This document shows, piece after piece, positions 1 through 7,145 of a DNA stretch of 12,115 nucleotides. The notes below the pieces were generated by a model that was not told the origin of the DNA, ran no database searches, and saw only the letters and a program-made list of their open reading frames with translations. The DNA is taken from positions 1-12,115 of the forward strand of contig JASHZK010000081.1 of the NCBI GenBank assembly GCA_030042575.1, given 5' to 3'. Each line of letters starts with the position of its first letter. The stretch's first letter is position 1. The position numbers and the translations under genes are program-made. Source of the stretch: Acidimicrobiales bacterium. GTDB taxonomy: Bacteria; Actinomycetota; Acidimicrobiia; Acidimicrobiales; UBA8190.

Positions 1-2
1 CC

Positions 3-140
3 TGCCTGGTCGCCGCCGCCGCCTCCTGGCTGCGCGGCGGCCGTTACGTCTATCGGGAGCCGACGAGCCCGGAGCCGGTGGCGCCCCACGACTCCGCCGT
101 CCCCGGGATCGGGCCCGGCGGTCAGCGCCGGACGCCTTGA
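3..140 (+). CDS. C-terminal end of a probable MFS transporter (partial)
   Basis: Only the last 45 codons are inside the window, in frame up to a TGA at 138-140. The visible tail starts with a hydrophobic stretch (CLVAAAASWL) followed by RGGRYVYREP and then a Pro/Gly-rich hydrophilic end. This pattern, a last transmembrane helix ending in a basic RGGRYV-type sequence, is what I recall from the C-termini of actinobacterial DHA2/MFS drug-efflux proteins. That family assignment rests on a very short piece and is tentative. The last 19 nt overlap the 3' end of the protease gene on the other strand. The codons have strong G/C third positions, as expected of a real gene here. It could be another kind of membrane protein. 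Confidence 0.45.
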   Translation, partial: CLVAAAASWLRGGRYVYREPTSPEPVAPHDSAVPGIGPGGQRRTP

Positions 141-1258
141 GGGCGGCCCATGGTCCACAGGGCGGCCCGCTGTACGTCGGCACCGGTGACGATGCCCACC
201 AGCTGGTTGTGGGTGTCGAGGACCAGCACCGGGTTCCCGCTCTTGGCCACGAAGCGCTCGAGCAGTGAGCTGATGGGCTCGTCGGCGCGCGCCACGGGCG
301 TGTCGGCCAACGGGACGACCAGCTGGGCCAGGGTGGTGGTGGCCCGGCGCTCCACCGGGACGGCCCGGACCGCCTGGGCCGTCACCGTTCCCGCCAGGTA
401 GCCGCGGTCGTCGGTGACGGCGATGGCCTCCCCGTGGTACTGCCACAGGTAGTGCATGACGAGGTCGGACACCGTGGTCCGGCTGGGGACGGCCGGGGGT
501 TTCGGGGTCATGACCTGTCCGACGCTGATGTTGGCCAGGCTGCCGCGGATCAAGGCGTACTGCTCCTCGCCGCGGGCCGCCGAGTACAGGAAGAGGCCGA
601 TGAAGGCGGGCCAGGCGCCGATGAGACCGTCGTAGGCGAGACCGACGATTCCCAGGCCGATGAGGACGACGGCGAAGACACGGCCAGCCCGGGCCGCCGC
701 CACCGAAGCGCGTGACCGGTCGTGTGATCGGGTCCACAGTCCGGCCCGCAGGATGCGCCCGCCGTCGAGAGGAGCGGCCGGGATGAGGTTGAAGGCGGCC
801 AGGAGGAGGTTGATCTTCCACAGCCACGACAGCACGTTCTCCACCAGCCCGTGGCCGCCGGCACTGGCGACAACGGCTTGCAGGGCGCCGAACACCCCCG
901 CCAGCGCGATGCTCGTGGCCGGCCCCACGGCGGCGATGCGAAAGTCGGCGCCGGCGTCGTGCGCTTCGCCCTCGAGCTGGGTGACGCCGCCGAAGAGGAA
1001 CAGTGTGATCGATTGGACCACCACGCCGTGGTGCCGGGCCACCACGGCGTGGGAGATCTCGTGGGCCAGCAGGGAGAGGAGCAGGACCACGGCGCCGATG
1101 ACCCCGGCCACCCAGTCGGCCCCACTCGGTGAGCCCGACTGGCTGGGCAGCACGTAGTCGGCCAGCTCCCAGGCGAAGAGAGCCAGGATCACGAGCACGC
1201 TCCAGTTCACGCCGATGACGATCCCGGCGAAGCTGCCGAGACGGATGCTCTGTCTCAC
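122..1258 (-). CDS. Site-2 protease family (M50) intramembrane metalloprotease with two CBS domains, Rip3-like
   Basis: Predicted 378-residue polytopic membrane zinc protease that cleaves substrates within the membrane; the substrate is unknown. The zinc motif HEISH is at residues 66-70, with E67 the catalytic base. The third ligand is D165 in the N-L-I-P-x-x-P-L-D-G-G-R motif (157-168), and the conserved GPATS motif begins at 112. The hydrophobic core covers about residues 10-228. A CBS pair follows: one domain starts near VMTP (249-252) and the second covers about 313-368, probably binding an adenine nucleotide and gating activity. The layout matches mycobacterial Rip3 (from memory). The GTG start at 1258 is chosen because GAGGA lies 7 nt upstream and the protein then begins with the family-typical short basic N-terminus (RQSIRLGSFAGI). 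The frame stays open upstream, but that extension is Pro/Arg-rich and unlike the family. It is divergent from the MFS gene. No anti-sigma factor, a common M50 substrate, is adjacent. Confidence 0.92.
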   Translation of the reverse strand: MRQSIRLGSFAGIVIGVNWSVLVILALFAWELADYVLPSQSGSPSGADWVAGVIGAVVLLLSLLAHEISHAVVARHHGVVVQSITLFLFGGVTQLEGEAHDAGADFRIAAVGPATSIALAGVFGALQAVVASAGGHGLVENVLSWLWKINLLLAAFNLIPAAPLDGGRILRAGLWTRSHDRSRASVAAARAGRVFAVVLIGLGIVGLAYDGLIGAWPAFIGLFLYSAARGEEQYALIRGSLANISVGQVMTPKPPAVPSRTTVSDLVMHYLWQYHGEAIAVTDDRGYLAGTVTAQAVRAVPVERRATTTLAQLVVPLADTPVARADEPISSLLERFVAKSGNPVLVLDTHNQLVGIVTGADVQRAALWTMGRPQGVRR

Positions 1259-1274
1259 GGCGCCGTCCTCACAG

Positions 1275-1290
1275 GGCCAATCTATTGGCC
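1275..1290. promoter_or_regulatory. Perfect inverted repeat GGCCAAT-CT-ATTGGCC, candidate operator
   Basis: Two 7-nt arms in perfect inverted symmetry around a 2-nt centre lie in the 232-nt gap between the divergent protease and MFS genes. The palindrome sits just upstream of the protease ribosome binding site, about 17 nt before its start codon, so a bound protein could block transcription or initiation of that gene. It is AT-richer than its surroundings. A dimeric repressor site is an inference; no regulator gene is adjacent. The rest of the gap shows no convincing -10/-35 pair to my eye. Confidence 0.4.
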
Positions 1291-1490
1291 GGCGGCCGGG
1301 GCCAGGTCGACGTGGGTCGCCGGGGCGGGCGTTGGTCCCGCCGTCGTCCACCGGCCCGGGCGCCCACCCGGACGTCGGCCGTTCGGGCCGATGACCTACT
1401 GTGAGGCGGCCGGCGCCCGCCCGGCGGCACCTGCGGGGCGAGGGCAAGAGGCCGAGCGCAGCAGCGAGGGAACGACGCGGAGGCGACGAC

Positions 1491-2957
1491 GTGCCTGGCA
1501 CTGACGGCGGCAGCGGTGCTCCGCCCGGGGCTCCCCGTGGCGCCGTCGCCCGGGTGCCCAATGGGGGTAGGGCGCTGCTCATCACCTTGGCCATGGCGCA
1601 ATTCGTGGTCGTGCTCGACTTCACGATCGTCAACGTGGCCCTGCCGTCCATCCAGCACGGGCTGCACGTGGCCACGACGACGCTGCAGTGGTTGGTGAGC
1701 GCCTACGCCGTCACCTTCGGCGGCTTCCTCCTGCTGGGAGGCAGGCTGGCCGACGTGTTCGGCCGGGCCCGGCTGTACCGGATCGGGCTCTGCCTCTTCG
1801 TCGTGGCCAGCATGGCCGGAGGGCTGGCCGTCGAGCCCAAGCTGTTGATCGCCTCGCGGGCCGTGCAGGGGCTCGGCGCCGCCCTGCTCGCCCCGGCCGG
1901 GCTCTCCCTGCTCGTCATCAGTTGGCCGGACGAGAAACAGCGAAGCCATGCGCTCGGGATATACGGCGCCGTCGCTTCCGCCGGCTTCGCCGCCGGCGCC
2001 CTGATCGGCGGGCTGCTCGTCGAGGTCAGCTGGCGGCTCGTCTTCTTCGTCAACGTCCCGGTGGGGGTAGGGCTGCTGGCGGCCTCGTGGCGCCTGCTTC
2101 CCGCCGACGCGCCGCGCCGCGCCGGTCGGCTCGACATCCCCGGAGCGCTGGCGGCCACGGCCGGCGTAGCGTTGATCGTGCTCGGTGTGACGCGCGCCGG
2201 CGATACCCTCCGGCCCACGCAGCCGGCTGTGGCCGTGGGCCTCGGGCTGATCCTGCTCGTCGCCTTCGTCGTCCGCGAGCGCAAGACGGCTGCGCCCCTG
2301 CTCGATCTCGACCTGCTCAAGGACAGGGCCATCCTCGGCGCCAACCAATGTCTCCTCGCCTTCGGTGCCTGCAACGCCGGGGCCATCCTCCTCGTCACGC
2401 TCTACCTCCAGGAGGGCCGGAACCTGAGGCCGGTGCTCACCGGGTTGTGCTTCGTCCCTCAGGCCGTGGGAGCCTTCTCTCTGGCCGGGCCCGCTTCCAA
2501 GCTGGTTCCTGCGCTCGGACCCCGCCGGGCCCTGGCGGCGGGGATGTCGCTCGGCCTGCTGGCGCTGGTCGCCGCCGCCCTGAGCGTCAGGTCGGGGACG
2601 CTGGTCGGCTTGCTCGCCGCCCTGTTCGTGTTGGGGGTCTCGGCCCGCCTGGTCCAGGTCGCCTCGACCTTGGCCGGGACGCGTGGGCCGGTGGCGGCCC
2701 GGGCCGAGGGGGCCGCCAGCGCCGTGCTCACCGCTTCCCGTCAGGTGGGCTCGGCCGTCGGCGTCGCCGTCGTGGCCGCCATCCTGGTGACCGTCCATGG
2801 GAGCGAGGGCCATCGCACGGCGCTGGCCATGCTCAGCGCGGCCGCCTTCGCCCTGCTCGGTCTGCTGGCCACGGTCCTGTTGCGAGCCGGTGCCGCCCAC
2901 CCCTTGTCGGGGCGGCTCGAGCATGCCTTCGCCCGCCACGCCGGCGGACTCCCGTGA
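1491..2957 (+). CDS. MFS transporter, DHA2 (14-TM drug:H+ antiporter) family
   Basis: Predicted 488-residue inner-membrane proton-driven exporter of unknown substrate. After a flexible hydrophilic N-terminus of about 27 residues comes the DHA2 signature LDFTIVNVALPSI (residues 42-54). Motif A follows (GGRLADVFGRARL), and later an antiporter-type motif C region ending in SWRLVFFVNVPVGVG. Alternating hydrophobic segments continue to the C-terminus, consistent with 14 helices. The GTG start at 1491 has a strong GGAGG (1479-1483) 7 nt upstream. An in-frame GTG at 1401 would add an Arg/Gly-rich leader without a clear ribosome binding site, so I prefer 1491. The next gene starts 34 nt after the stop, so the two are probably co-transcribed. 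Substrate prediction from sequence alone is not reliable; antibiotics, dyes or an endogenous metabolite are all possible. Confidence 0.9.
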   Translation: MPGTDGGSGAPPGAPRGAVARVPNGGRALLITLAMAQFVVVLDFTIVNVALPSIQHGLHVATTTLQWLVSAYAVTFGGFLLLGGRLADVFGRARLYRIGLCLFVVASMAGGLAVEPKLLIASRAVQGLGAALLAPAGLSLLVISWPDEKQRSHALGIYGAVASAGFAAGALIGGLLVEVSWRLVFFVNVPVGVGLLAASWRLLPADAPRRAGRLDIPGALAATAGVALIVLGVTRAGDTLRPTQPAVAVGLGLILLVAFVVRERKTAAPLLDLDLLKDRAILGANQCLLAFGACNAGAILLVTLYLQEGRNLRPVLTGLCFVPQAVGAFSLAGPASKLVPALGPRRALAAGMSLGLLALVAAALSVRSGTLVGLLAALFVLGVSARLVQVASTLAGTRGPVAARAEGAASAVLTASRQVGSAVGVAVVAAILVTVHGSEGHRTALAMLSAAAFALLGLLATVLLRAGAAHPLSGRLEHAFARHAGGLP

Positions 2958-2991
2958 CGCCGCCCATGTGGCCGGAACCGGTGGCCGAACC

Positions 2992-4635
2992 ATGAGCAAC
3001 GGTTTCGAGCCTCCCACCTTCGACGCCCAAGAGATCGCCTTCTTCGACGCCCGGGACAGGCGCCGCCCCATCGAGCCCGGCCAGTACCTGTACCACGAGG
3101 GGGACCCCGCCTACGACTTCTACATCCTGCTCTCCGGTGTGGTCGACATCGTGGTGGGCGCCGACACCGACGAGGAGCGCTTCATCATCCGCCACGGTCC
3201 CGGACGCTTCCTGGGGGAGCTGAACCTCCTCTCGGGAATGCGGGTCTTCGTCTCGGCCCGGGTGGTGGAGCCCGGTGAGGTGCTCGTCGTCCCGGTGGGG
3301 GAGCTGCGCCGGGTCCTGTCCACCCAGCCGGCGCTCAGCGACAAGATCCTCTCCACCTTCATGGCCCGCCGTGCAGACCTGCTCACCGACGCCGCCATCG
3401 GGATACGAGTGGTCGGCACGCGCTTGTCGGCGGAGGCCGTGCAGCTCCGGGAGTTCCTGGCCCGCACCCGGGTGCCGTACCAGTGGTTGGACCCGGACAC
3501 CGATCCCGAGGTCGACGGCATCCTGCGGGAGTTCGACATCGAGCCCTCGGCCTTGCCCGTGGTCATCTCGAGGGGATCGGTGCTGCGTCGCCCGAGCCCG
3601 GGGGTCCTGGCCGAAGATCTCGGTCTCACCATCGGGCGTCTCCCCGACCGGTGCTTCGACCTGATCATCGTGGGAGGAGGGCCCGCCGGCCTGGCCGCGG
3701 CCGTCTACGGCGCCTCGGAGGGGCTGCACACCCTGGGGGTGGAGATGACGGCCCCCGGCGGCCAGGCCGGGACCAGCTCGCGGATCGAGAACTACTTCGG
3801 CTTCCCGACCGGGATCTCAGGCGGGGACCTCACCCAGCGGGGAGTCGTCCAAGCAGAGAAGTTCGGCGCCGTGCTCAGCGTGCCCTGCGTGGCCCGGGGA
3901 CTGCGGGAGGAGTCCGGCCATCTCGTGACCGAGCTGTCCGACGGCACGGCGGTGGTCGGCCGGGCCGTCATCGCCGCTAGCGGCGCCCGCTATCGGCACC
4001 TGGAGGTCGAGGGCCTGGAGCAATTCGAGAACAGAGGCCTGTACTACGCCGCCACCGACCTGGAGGCCCGCCTGTGCGCCGGCGGCCCGGTGGTGGTGGT
4101 GGGAGGCGGCAACTCCGCCGGCCAGGCGGCGGTGTACCTGGCCGACAGCGGCAGCCCCGTGACCGTGGTCATCCGAGGCCCCGATCTCAACGCCAAGATG
4201 TCGCGGTATCTGGTCGACCGCCTGGTGAACCACGCCCGCATCGAGATCAGGGCCGACACCGAGGTGGTGGCGCTCCAGGGCGACGGATCGCTTCAGGGTG
4301 TCGTGCTATCGGGGACCGGAGGCGAGGAGAAGGTGGCGACAGCCGGCCTCTTCTCCTTCATCGGGGCCGAACCCCAGTCGGAGTGGCTCTCCGGCCTGGC
4401 CGCCCTCGACAGCCGGGGTTTCGTGCTCACCGATCGGGCGCTACGAGACGACGATCTCGACGAGCGGTGGCGTGCCATGGGGCGACGCCCCCTGCCCTTC
4501 GAGACCAGCTGTCCGGGGCTCTTCGCCGTGGGAGACCTCCGTTCGGGTTCCACCAAGCGAGTTGCCGCCGCCGTGGGCGAGGGGTCCTCCGCCGTGCGTT
4601 CTGTGCACGAGCATCTGGCCTTTGCCCAGCGCTGA
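2992..4635 (+). CDS. Cyclic-nucleotide-fold / thioredoxin-like / thioredoxin-reductase-like flavoprotein fusion
   Basis: A 547-residue soluble cytoplasmic protein with three modules. Residues about 10-125 form a CAP_ED (cNMP-binding) fold: EPGQYLYHEGD, then GRFLGELNLL at 71-80. Residues about 140-215 look like a thioredoxin/glutaredoxin-fold segment (LREFLARTRVPYQWLD, then a cis-Pro-like ALPVVI) but lack a CxxC. From residue 222 comes a pyridine-nucleotide flavoprotein: FAD motif GGGPAG at 228-233, PGGQAG then SRIENYFGFP, NAD(P) motif GGGNSAGQA from 371, and the C-terminal FAD motif FAVGDLRSG. The redox CxxC of thioredoxin reductase is replaced by AATD (353-356), so it cannot reduce thioredoxin by the classical route. 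It may be an NAD(P)H:ferredoxin/flavodoxin-type reductase or a sensor. The ATG at 2992 is chosen because the family-like sequence starts there; the ribosome binding site is weak. It probably shares a transcript with the MFS gene. Confidence 0.85.
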   Translation: MSNGFEPPTFDAQEIAFFDARDRRRPIEPGQYLYHEGDPAYDFYILLSGVVDIVVGADTDEERFIIRHGPGRFLGELNLLSGMRVFVSARVVEPGEVLVVPVGELRRVLSTQPALSDKILSTFMARRADLLTDAAIGIRVVGTRLSAEAVQLREFLARTRVPYQWLDPDTDPEVDGILREFDIEPSALPVVISRGSVLRRPSPGVLAEDLGLTIGRLPDRCFDLIIVGGGPAGLAAAVYGASEGLHTLGVEMTAPGGQAGTSSRIENYFGFPTGISGGDLTQRGVVQAEKFGAVLSVPCVARGLREESGHLVTELSDGTAVVGRAVIAASGARYRHLEVEGLEQFENRGLYYAATDLEARLCAGGPVVVVGGGNSAGQAAVYLADSGSPVTVVIRGPDLNAKMSRYLVDRLVNHARIEIRADTEVVALQGDGSLQGVVLSGTGGEEKVATAGLFSFIGAEPQSEWLSGLAALDSRGFVLTDRALRDDDLDERWRAMGRRPLPFETSCPGLFAVGDLRSGSTKRVAAAVGEGSSAVRSVHEHLAFAQR

Positions 4636-4654
4636 TGGCGTAGGCCTGTTTTTT
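4617..4654 (+). terminator. Probable intrinsic terminator after the MFS/flavoprotein unit
   Basis: The arm GGCCTTTGCC (4617-4626) pairs with GGCGTAGGCC (4637-4646). This gives ten positions with one T-T mismatch and one G-T wobble around a 10-nt loop. A T-run follows (TGTTTTTT, ending at 4654). The stop codon TGA at 4633-4635 lies in the loop. It is oriented to stop + strand transcription before the convergent propeller gene; there is no matching T-run for the - strand. Read by eye; no folding energy was computed. Confidence 0.55.
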
Positions 4655-4666
4655 CGTGCGCTCGGT

Positions 4667-5500
4667 TCAGTCGAGGAATGCCAACGCCTGTCCGAACAGC
4701 CGCGGGAAGTGAACCGTGGTTCCCAGACAGGTCCCGGTGTCGAAGTCGAAGGAGACGACGTCATCTCTGGAAACGCAGTAGAGATGGCCGTCCGGCCCGA
4801 AGCGCAACCCCCGGGGATTGCGAAACCCGACCGCCCTGTCTGGCTCGAAGACCCTGACCAGGTGGCCGTCTGCCCTGTCGTACTCTCGGACGCTCGAAGC
4901 GGCGTCTACCGCTCCAAAAGGCCATTCCGAGGAGACGACGATGTTGCCGTTGGGTGCCAGGGTGAGATCGAGCGGGCTGAGCTGCGGGTCGTCAACCAGT
5001 CGCGACACGACGAGTGTGCCGTCGGGGGCGAAGACCTTGATCGTCTCCTCTCCGACGCCCGACGGCCCCATGCCGGAGGCCGGGAAGAGATGGCCGTCGG
5101 CGCTCAAGGCGAAGCCTCGGGGAAAGGGGACGACGCCCGGGGCCAAGACGGCATCGGCCGGTCCGTCGAGCCCGGCGGGCAGGGCCATGACCGTACGGAG
5201 ACGGCGAGAACCGACGTAGTAGCGGCGGTCGGGCCCGAAGGTTCCGCCTCCGGGGTCGAGACCATCGAGCACGGCGCTAGCCCTGACCACCCTGCCGTCG
5301 CCATCGAGGGCGACGATGCGGTCGTCACCGCTGTTGGCGTGGAGCAGATCCCCTGACGGAGCGACGCACAGGCCGCGGGGATCGACGACGTCGTCCTCTC
5401 CACAGAAGCGCCCCAGCGGGTCACCTTCGAGGTCGAAGGCGAGGATGGTGCCGTAGCCGTCACCGTTGGCGCCGCTCGCACTGGAGATGACGATTCGCAT
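4667..5500 (-). CDS. NHL/SMP-30-like beta-propeller protein, function unknown
   Basis: A 277-residue protein made of repeated blade-like units. These carry the NHL-type pattern of a hydrophobic-Pro-Arg-Gly entry strand followed by a G-x-L turn: DPRGLCVAPSGDLL (40-53), FPRGFALSADGHLF (126-139), SPLDLTLAPNGNIV (175-188) and NPRGLRFGPDGHLY (228-241). Separating segments contain typical outer strands such as DRIVALDGDG and IKVFAPDG. No signal peptide or membrane helix is visible, so it is probably cytoplasmic, although such propellers are often secreted. There are no obvious enzymatic residues I can name; it could be a lactonase-like enzyme or a binding scaffold. The ATG at 5500 has only a weak Shine-Dalgarno-like sequence upstream. 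It stands alone, convergent with the flavoprotein and divergent from the kinase operon, and nothing ties it to either. Confidence 0.8.
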   Translation of the reverse strand: MRIVISSASGANGDGYGTILAFDLEGDPLGRFCGEDDVVDPRGLCVAPSGDLLHANSGDDRIVALDGDGRVVRASAVLDGLDPGGGTFGPDRRYYVGSRRLRTVMALPAGLDGPADAVLAPGVVPFPRGFALSADGHLFPASGMGPSGVGEETIKVFAPDGTLVVSRLVDDPQLSPLDLTLAPNGNIVVSSEWPFGAVDAASSVREYDRADGHLVRVFEPDRAVGFRNPRGLRFGPDGHLYCVSRDDVVSFDFDTGTCLGTTVHFPRLFGQALAFLD

Positions 5501-5666
5501 AGGTCACCGACGACACCCGTCCCTCGGGCTGCCCCTGCGGGTTCGTCCGGGAGCTTCCCGTCTCGGCCACGGCGTCGAGCCGCACGTTACCAATCGGCGG
5601 CCGTCCCCTGGCCCGAAAGCAGCTGGGGCCCAGCGGCCCGAGGGCCACGGGAGCCGTCGCCGCGGC

Positions 5667-5683
5667 TGTTAGCCCGTTGTTAG
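5667..5683 (+). promoter_or_regulatory. Direct repeat of TGTTAG with 11-nt period, candidate OmpR-type regulator site
   Basis: TGTTAG occurs at 5667-5672 and again at 5678-5683, an exact 11-nt period, about 115 nt before the kinase start. OmpR/PhoB-family regulators typically bind two direct repeats about one helical turn apart. The operon downstream ends in a response regulator of this general type, so autoregulation is a reasonable inference. No third repeat is seen at the next 11-nt step. The rest of the intergenic stretch (5501-5798) is GC-rich, and I see no convincing -10/-35 promoter in either direction. Confidence 0.4.
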
Positions 5684-5798
5684 GTGGGTTCGGGCATCCT
5701 GGCCGGTGCCCGGCGTCGGTCGGGCCGGTTGCCGAAGCAAACTCGGTGAGGTGGCGAACGGGTTTCACCACAGCTCCGGCCACCGGAATCGAGGAGAC

Positions 5799-7145
5799 AT
5801 GGGCCCACGCGCACAGCACTTGCACCGGGTACTGCGGTCTCGACTGCGGCTCCGCCTGCCGGGTCAGACCGTCCGCTCCCGGCTCACGTGGCTCTACGGA
5901 GGGCTCTTCCTCGTCGCCGGTGCCGTCCTGCTCGCGATCCTGGCCGTGTTGTGGGGAAGCGCCACGGGCGACTGGAACATCTTCGCCTCCAAGGCGCCCG
6001 CCGCCATCCTGCACATCGCCGGCCTGGGCCCGGGGCCGGTGGCCAGGGCGGGAGGGGGGTTCGTGGTGAGCGTCCCGCCCGGCGCCGACTCGGTCGCCAC
6101 CAGCTCCTCTCCCGTCTTCGACGAAGCGGCCAAAGCGGCGACGGTCAAGCGAGGGGGGGTGGTCCACCAGCTGCATGTGTTCGCCAGCCAGCAGCACAGC
6201 ACCGACCTGCACGAGCTGCTGCTCTACTCTGCTCTGGCCCTGGCCATCATGGCCATCGTCTCCATCGCCCTAGGCTGGCTGACAGCGGGACGCGTGCTAC
6301 GGCCCCTGCGCACCATCACCGGCACGGCCCGGCGCATCTCGGCCTCCAACCTCCACGAACGCTTGGGACTCCAAGGCGCTGAGGACGAGCTGAAGGAGCT
6401 GGGCGATACCTTCGACCAACTGCTCGGCCGCCTCGAGCGATCGTTCCAGTCACAGCGTCAGTTCGTGGCCAACGCCTCCCACGAGCTACGCACGCCGATG
6501 GCCACCATGCGGGCCAGCCTCGAGGTGGCGCTGGCCAAGCCGGGGCCCATACCCGAGCAGACCGTGATGCTGGCCAGACGCCTCGAAGAGGAGCTCGACC
6601 AGGTCGACCGGCTGATGGAGAGTTTCCTGGCCCTGGCTCGAGCCCAGGCCGGTCCGTTGCACGACGAAGCGCTGGCCTTGGAGACGTTGGTCGAGTCGGC
6701 GCTGCGCAAACGGGCGGGCACGATCGCCGACATGGGTCTGGCCGTCCACCGGGAGGGTCTGGCCGAGGCGCCGGTCGTCGGCGACGAGACGCTGATCACC
6801 CGCATGGTGGAGAACGTGATCGACAACGCCGTGCGTCACAACGAGCCCGGCGGATGGGTCCGCCTCAGCTCGGGCGTCGAAGGCGACCGGGCCTACCTGG
6901 TCGTGGAGAACAGCGGGCAGATGCTGGCCGAGGCGACCGTGGCGGATCTCGCCGTTCCCTTCCGACGACTCGGTGCCGACAGGACGAACTCGGACAACGG
7001 CTTCGGCCTGGGCTTGTCCATCGTGGCTTCGATCGCCGAGACGCATGGCGGGCACCTGGAGCTCCACGCCCTGGAACGGGGCGGCTTCCAGGCTCGCGTC
7101 GAATTACCGGTGTCCACGCTCGCCCTCTCGGGAGCCCCGGGGTGA
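5799..7145 (+). CDS. Sensor histidine kinase (HAMP-HisKA-HATPase), two-component system
   Basis: A 448-residue membrane kinase, probably the partner of the response regulator at the operon end. After a short basic cytoplasmic N-terminus come a first membrane helix (about residues 29-52), an extracytoplasmic sensor of about 87 residues without a recognised fold, and a second helix (about 140-161). A HAMP linker follows, starting around GRVLRPL. The H-box is SHELRTP with phospho-acceptor H228. The N-box is VIDNAVRHN, the G1-like box is VENSG and the G2 box is GFGLGLSIV, so it appears catalytically complete. The ATG at 5799 follows GAGGAG closely (2 nt gap). An in-frame GTG at 5706 would add 31 residues without the look of a signal, so 5799 is preferred with some doubt. 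The stop overlaps the first adaptor's GTG by 4 nt, which suggests translational coupling. The cue may be an antimicrobial or an envelope state; this is inference from the transporter genes. Confidence 0.93.
   Translation: MGPRAQHLHRVLRSRLRLRLPGQTVRSRLTWLYGGLFLVAGAVLLAILAVLWGSATGDWNIFASKAPAAILHIAGLGPGPVARAGGGFVVSVPPGADSVATSSSPVFDEAAKAATVKRGGVVHQLHVFASQQHSTDLHELLLYSALALAIMAIVSIALGWLTAGRVLRPLRTITGTARRISASNLHERLGLQGAEDELKELGDTFDQLLGRLERSFQSQRQFVANASHELRTPMATMRASLEVALAKPGPIPEQTVMLARRLEEELDQVDRLMESFLALARAQAGPLHDEALALETLVESALRKRAGTIADMGLAVHREGLAEAPVVGDETLITRMVENVIDNAVRHNEPGGWVRLSSGVEGDRAYLVVENSGQMLAEATVADLAVPFRRLGADRTNSDNGFGLGLSIVASIAETHGGHLELHALERGGFQARVELPVSTLALSGAPG

Noticed and set aside
1397..1402. 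TACTGT as a possible -10 box for the MFS gene
   Set aside because: There is no acceptable -35 hexamer 16-18 nt upstream, and a single TAnnnT match is not enough.
2958..2991. Repeated GGCCGGAACC / GGCCGAACC before the flavoprotein start, considered as a promoter or operator
   Set aside because: The copies are imperfect and adjacent in a short GC-rich gap between probably co-transcribed genes, with no -10/-35 features.
1269..3071. A 600-codon open frame on the - strand across the MFS gene
   Set aside because: Its translation is Gly/Arg/Glu/Gln/His-rich with no fold or motif, while the + strand gives a coherent DHA2 transporter with all motifs. It is a high-GC shadow.
5622..5634. Inverted repeat GCTGGG-G-CCCAGC in the propeller/kinase intergenic region
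   Set aside because: It is short, with a 1-nt centre, in very GC-rich DNA where such symmetry is expected by chance. It has no T-run and no obvious promoter contact.
6892..7023. Kinase G1 box reads VENSG instead of a canonical DxGxG, suggesting an inactive kinase
   Set aside because: Many actinobacterial kinases of this group carry an N-[ST]-G type G1 box. The H-box, N-box and G2 box are intact, so inactivity is not supported.
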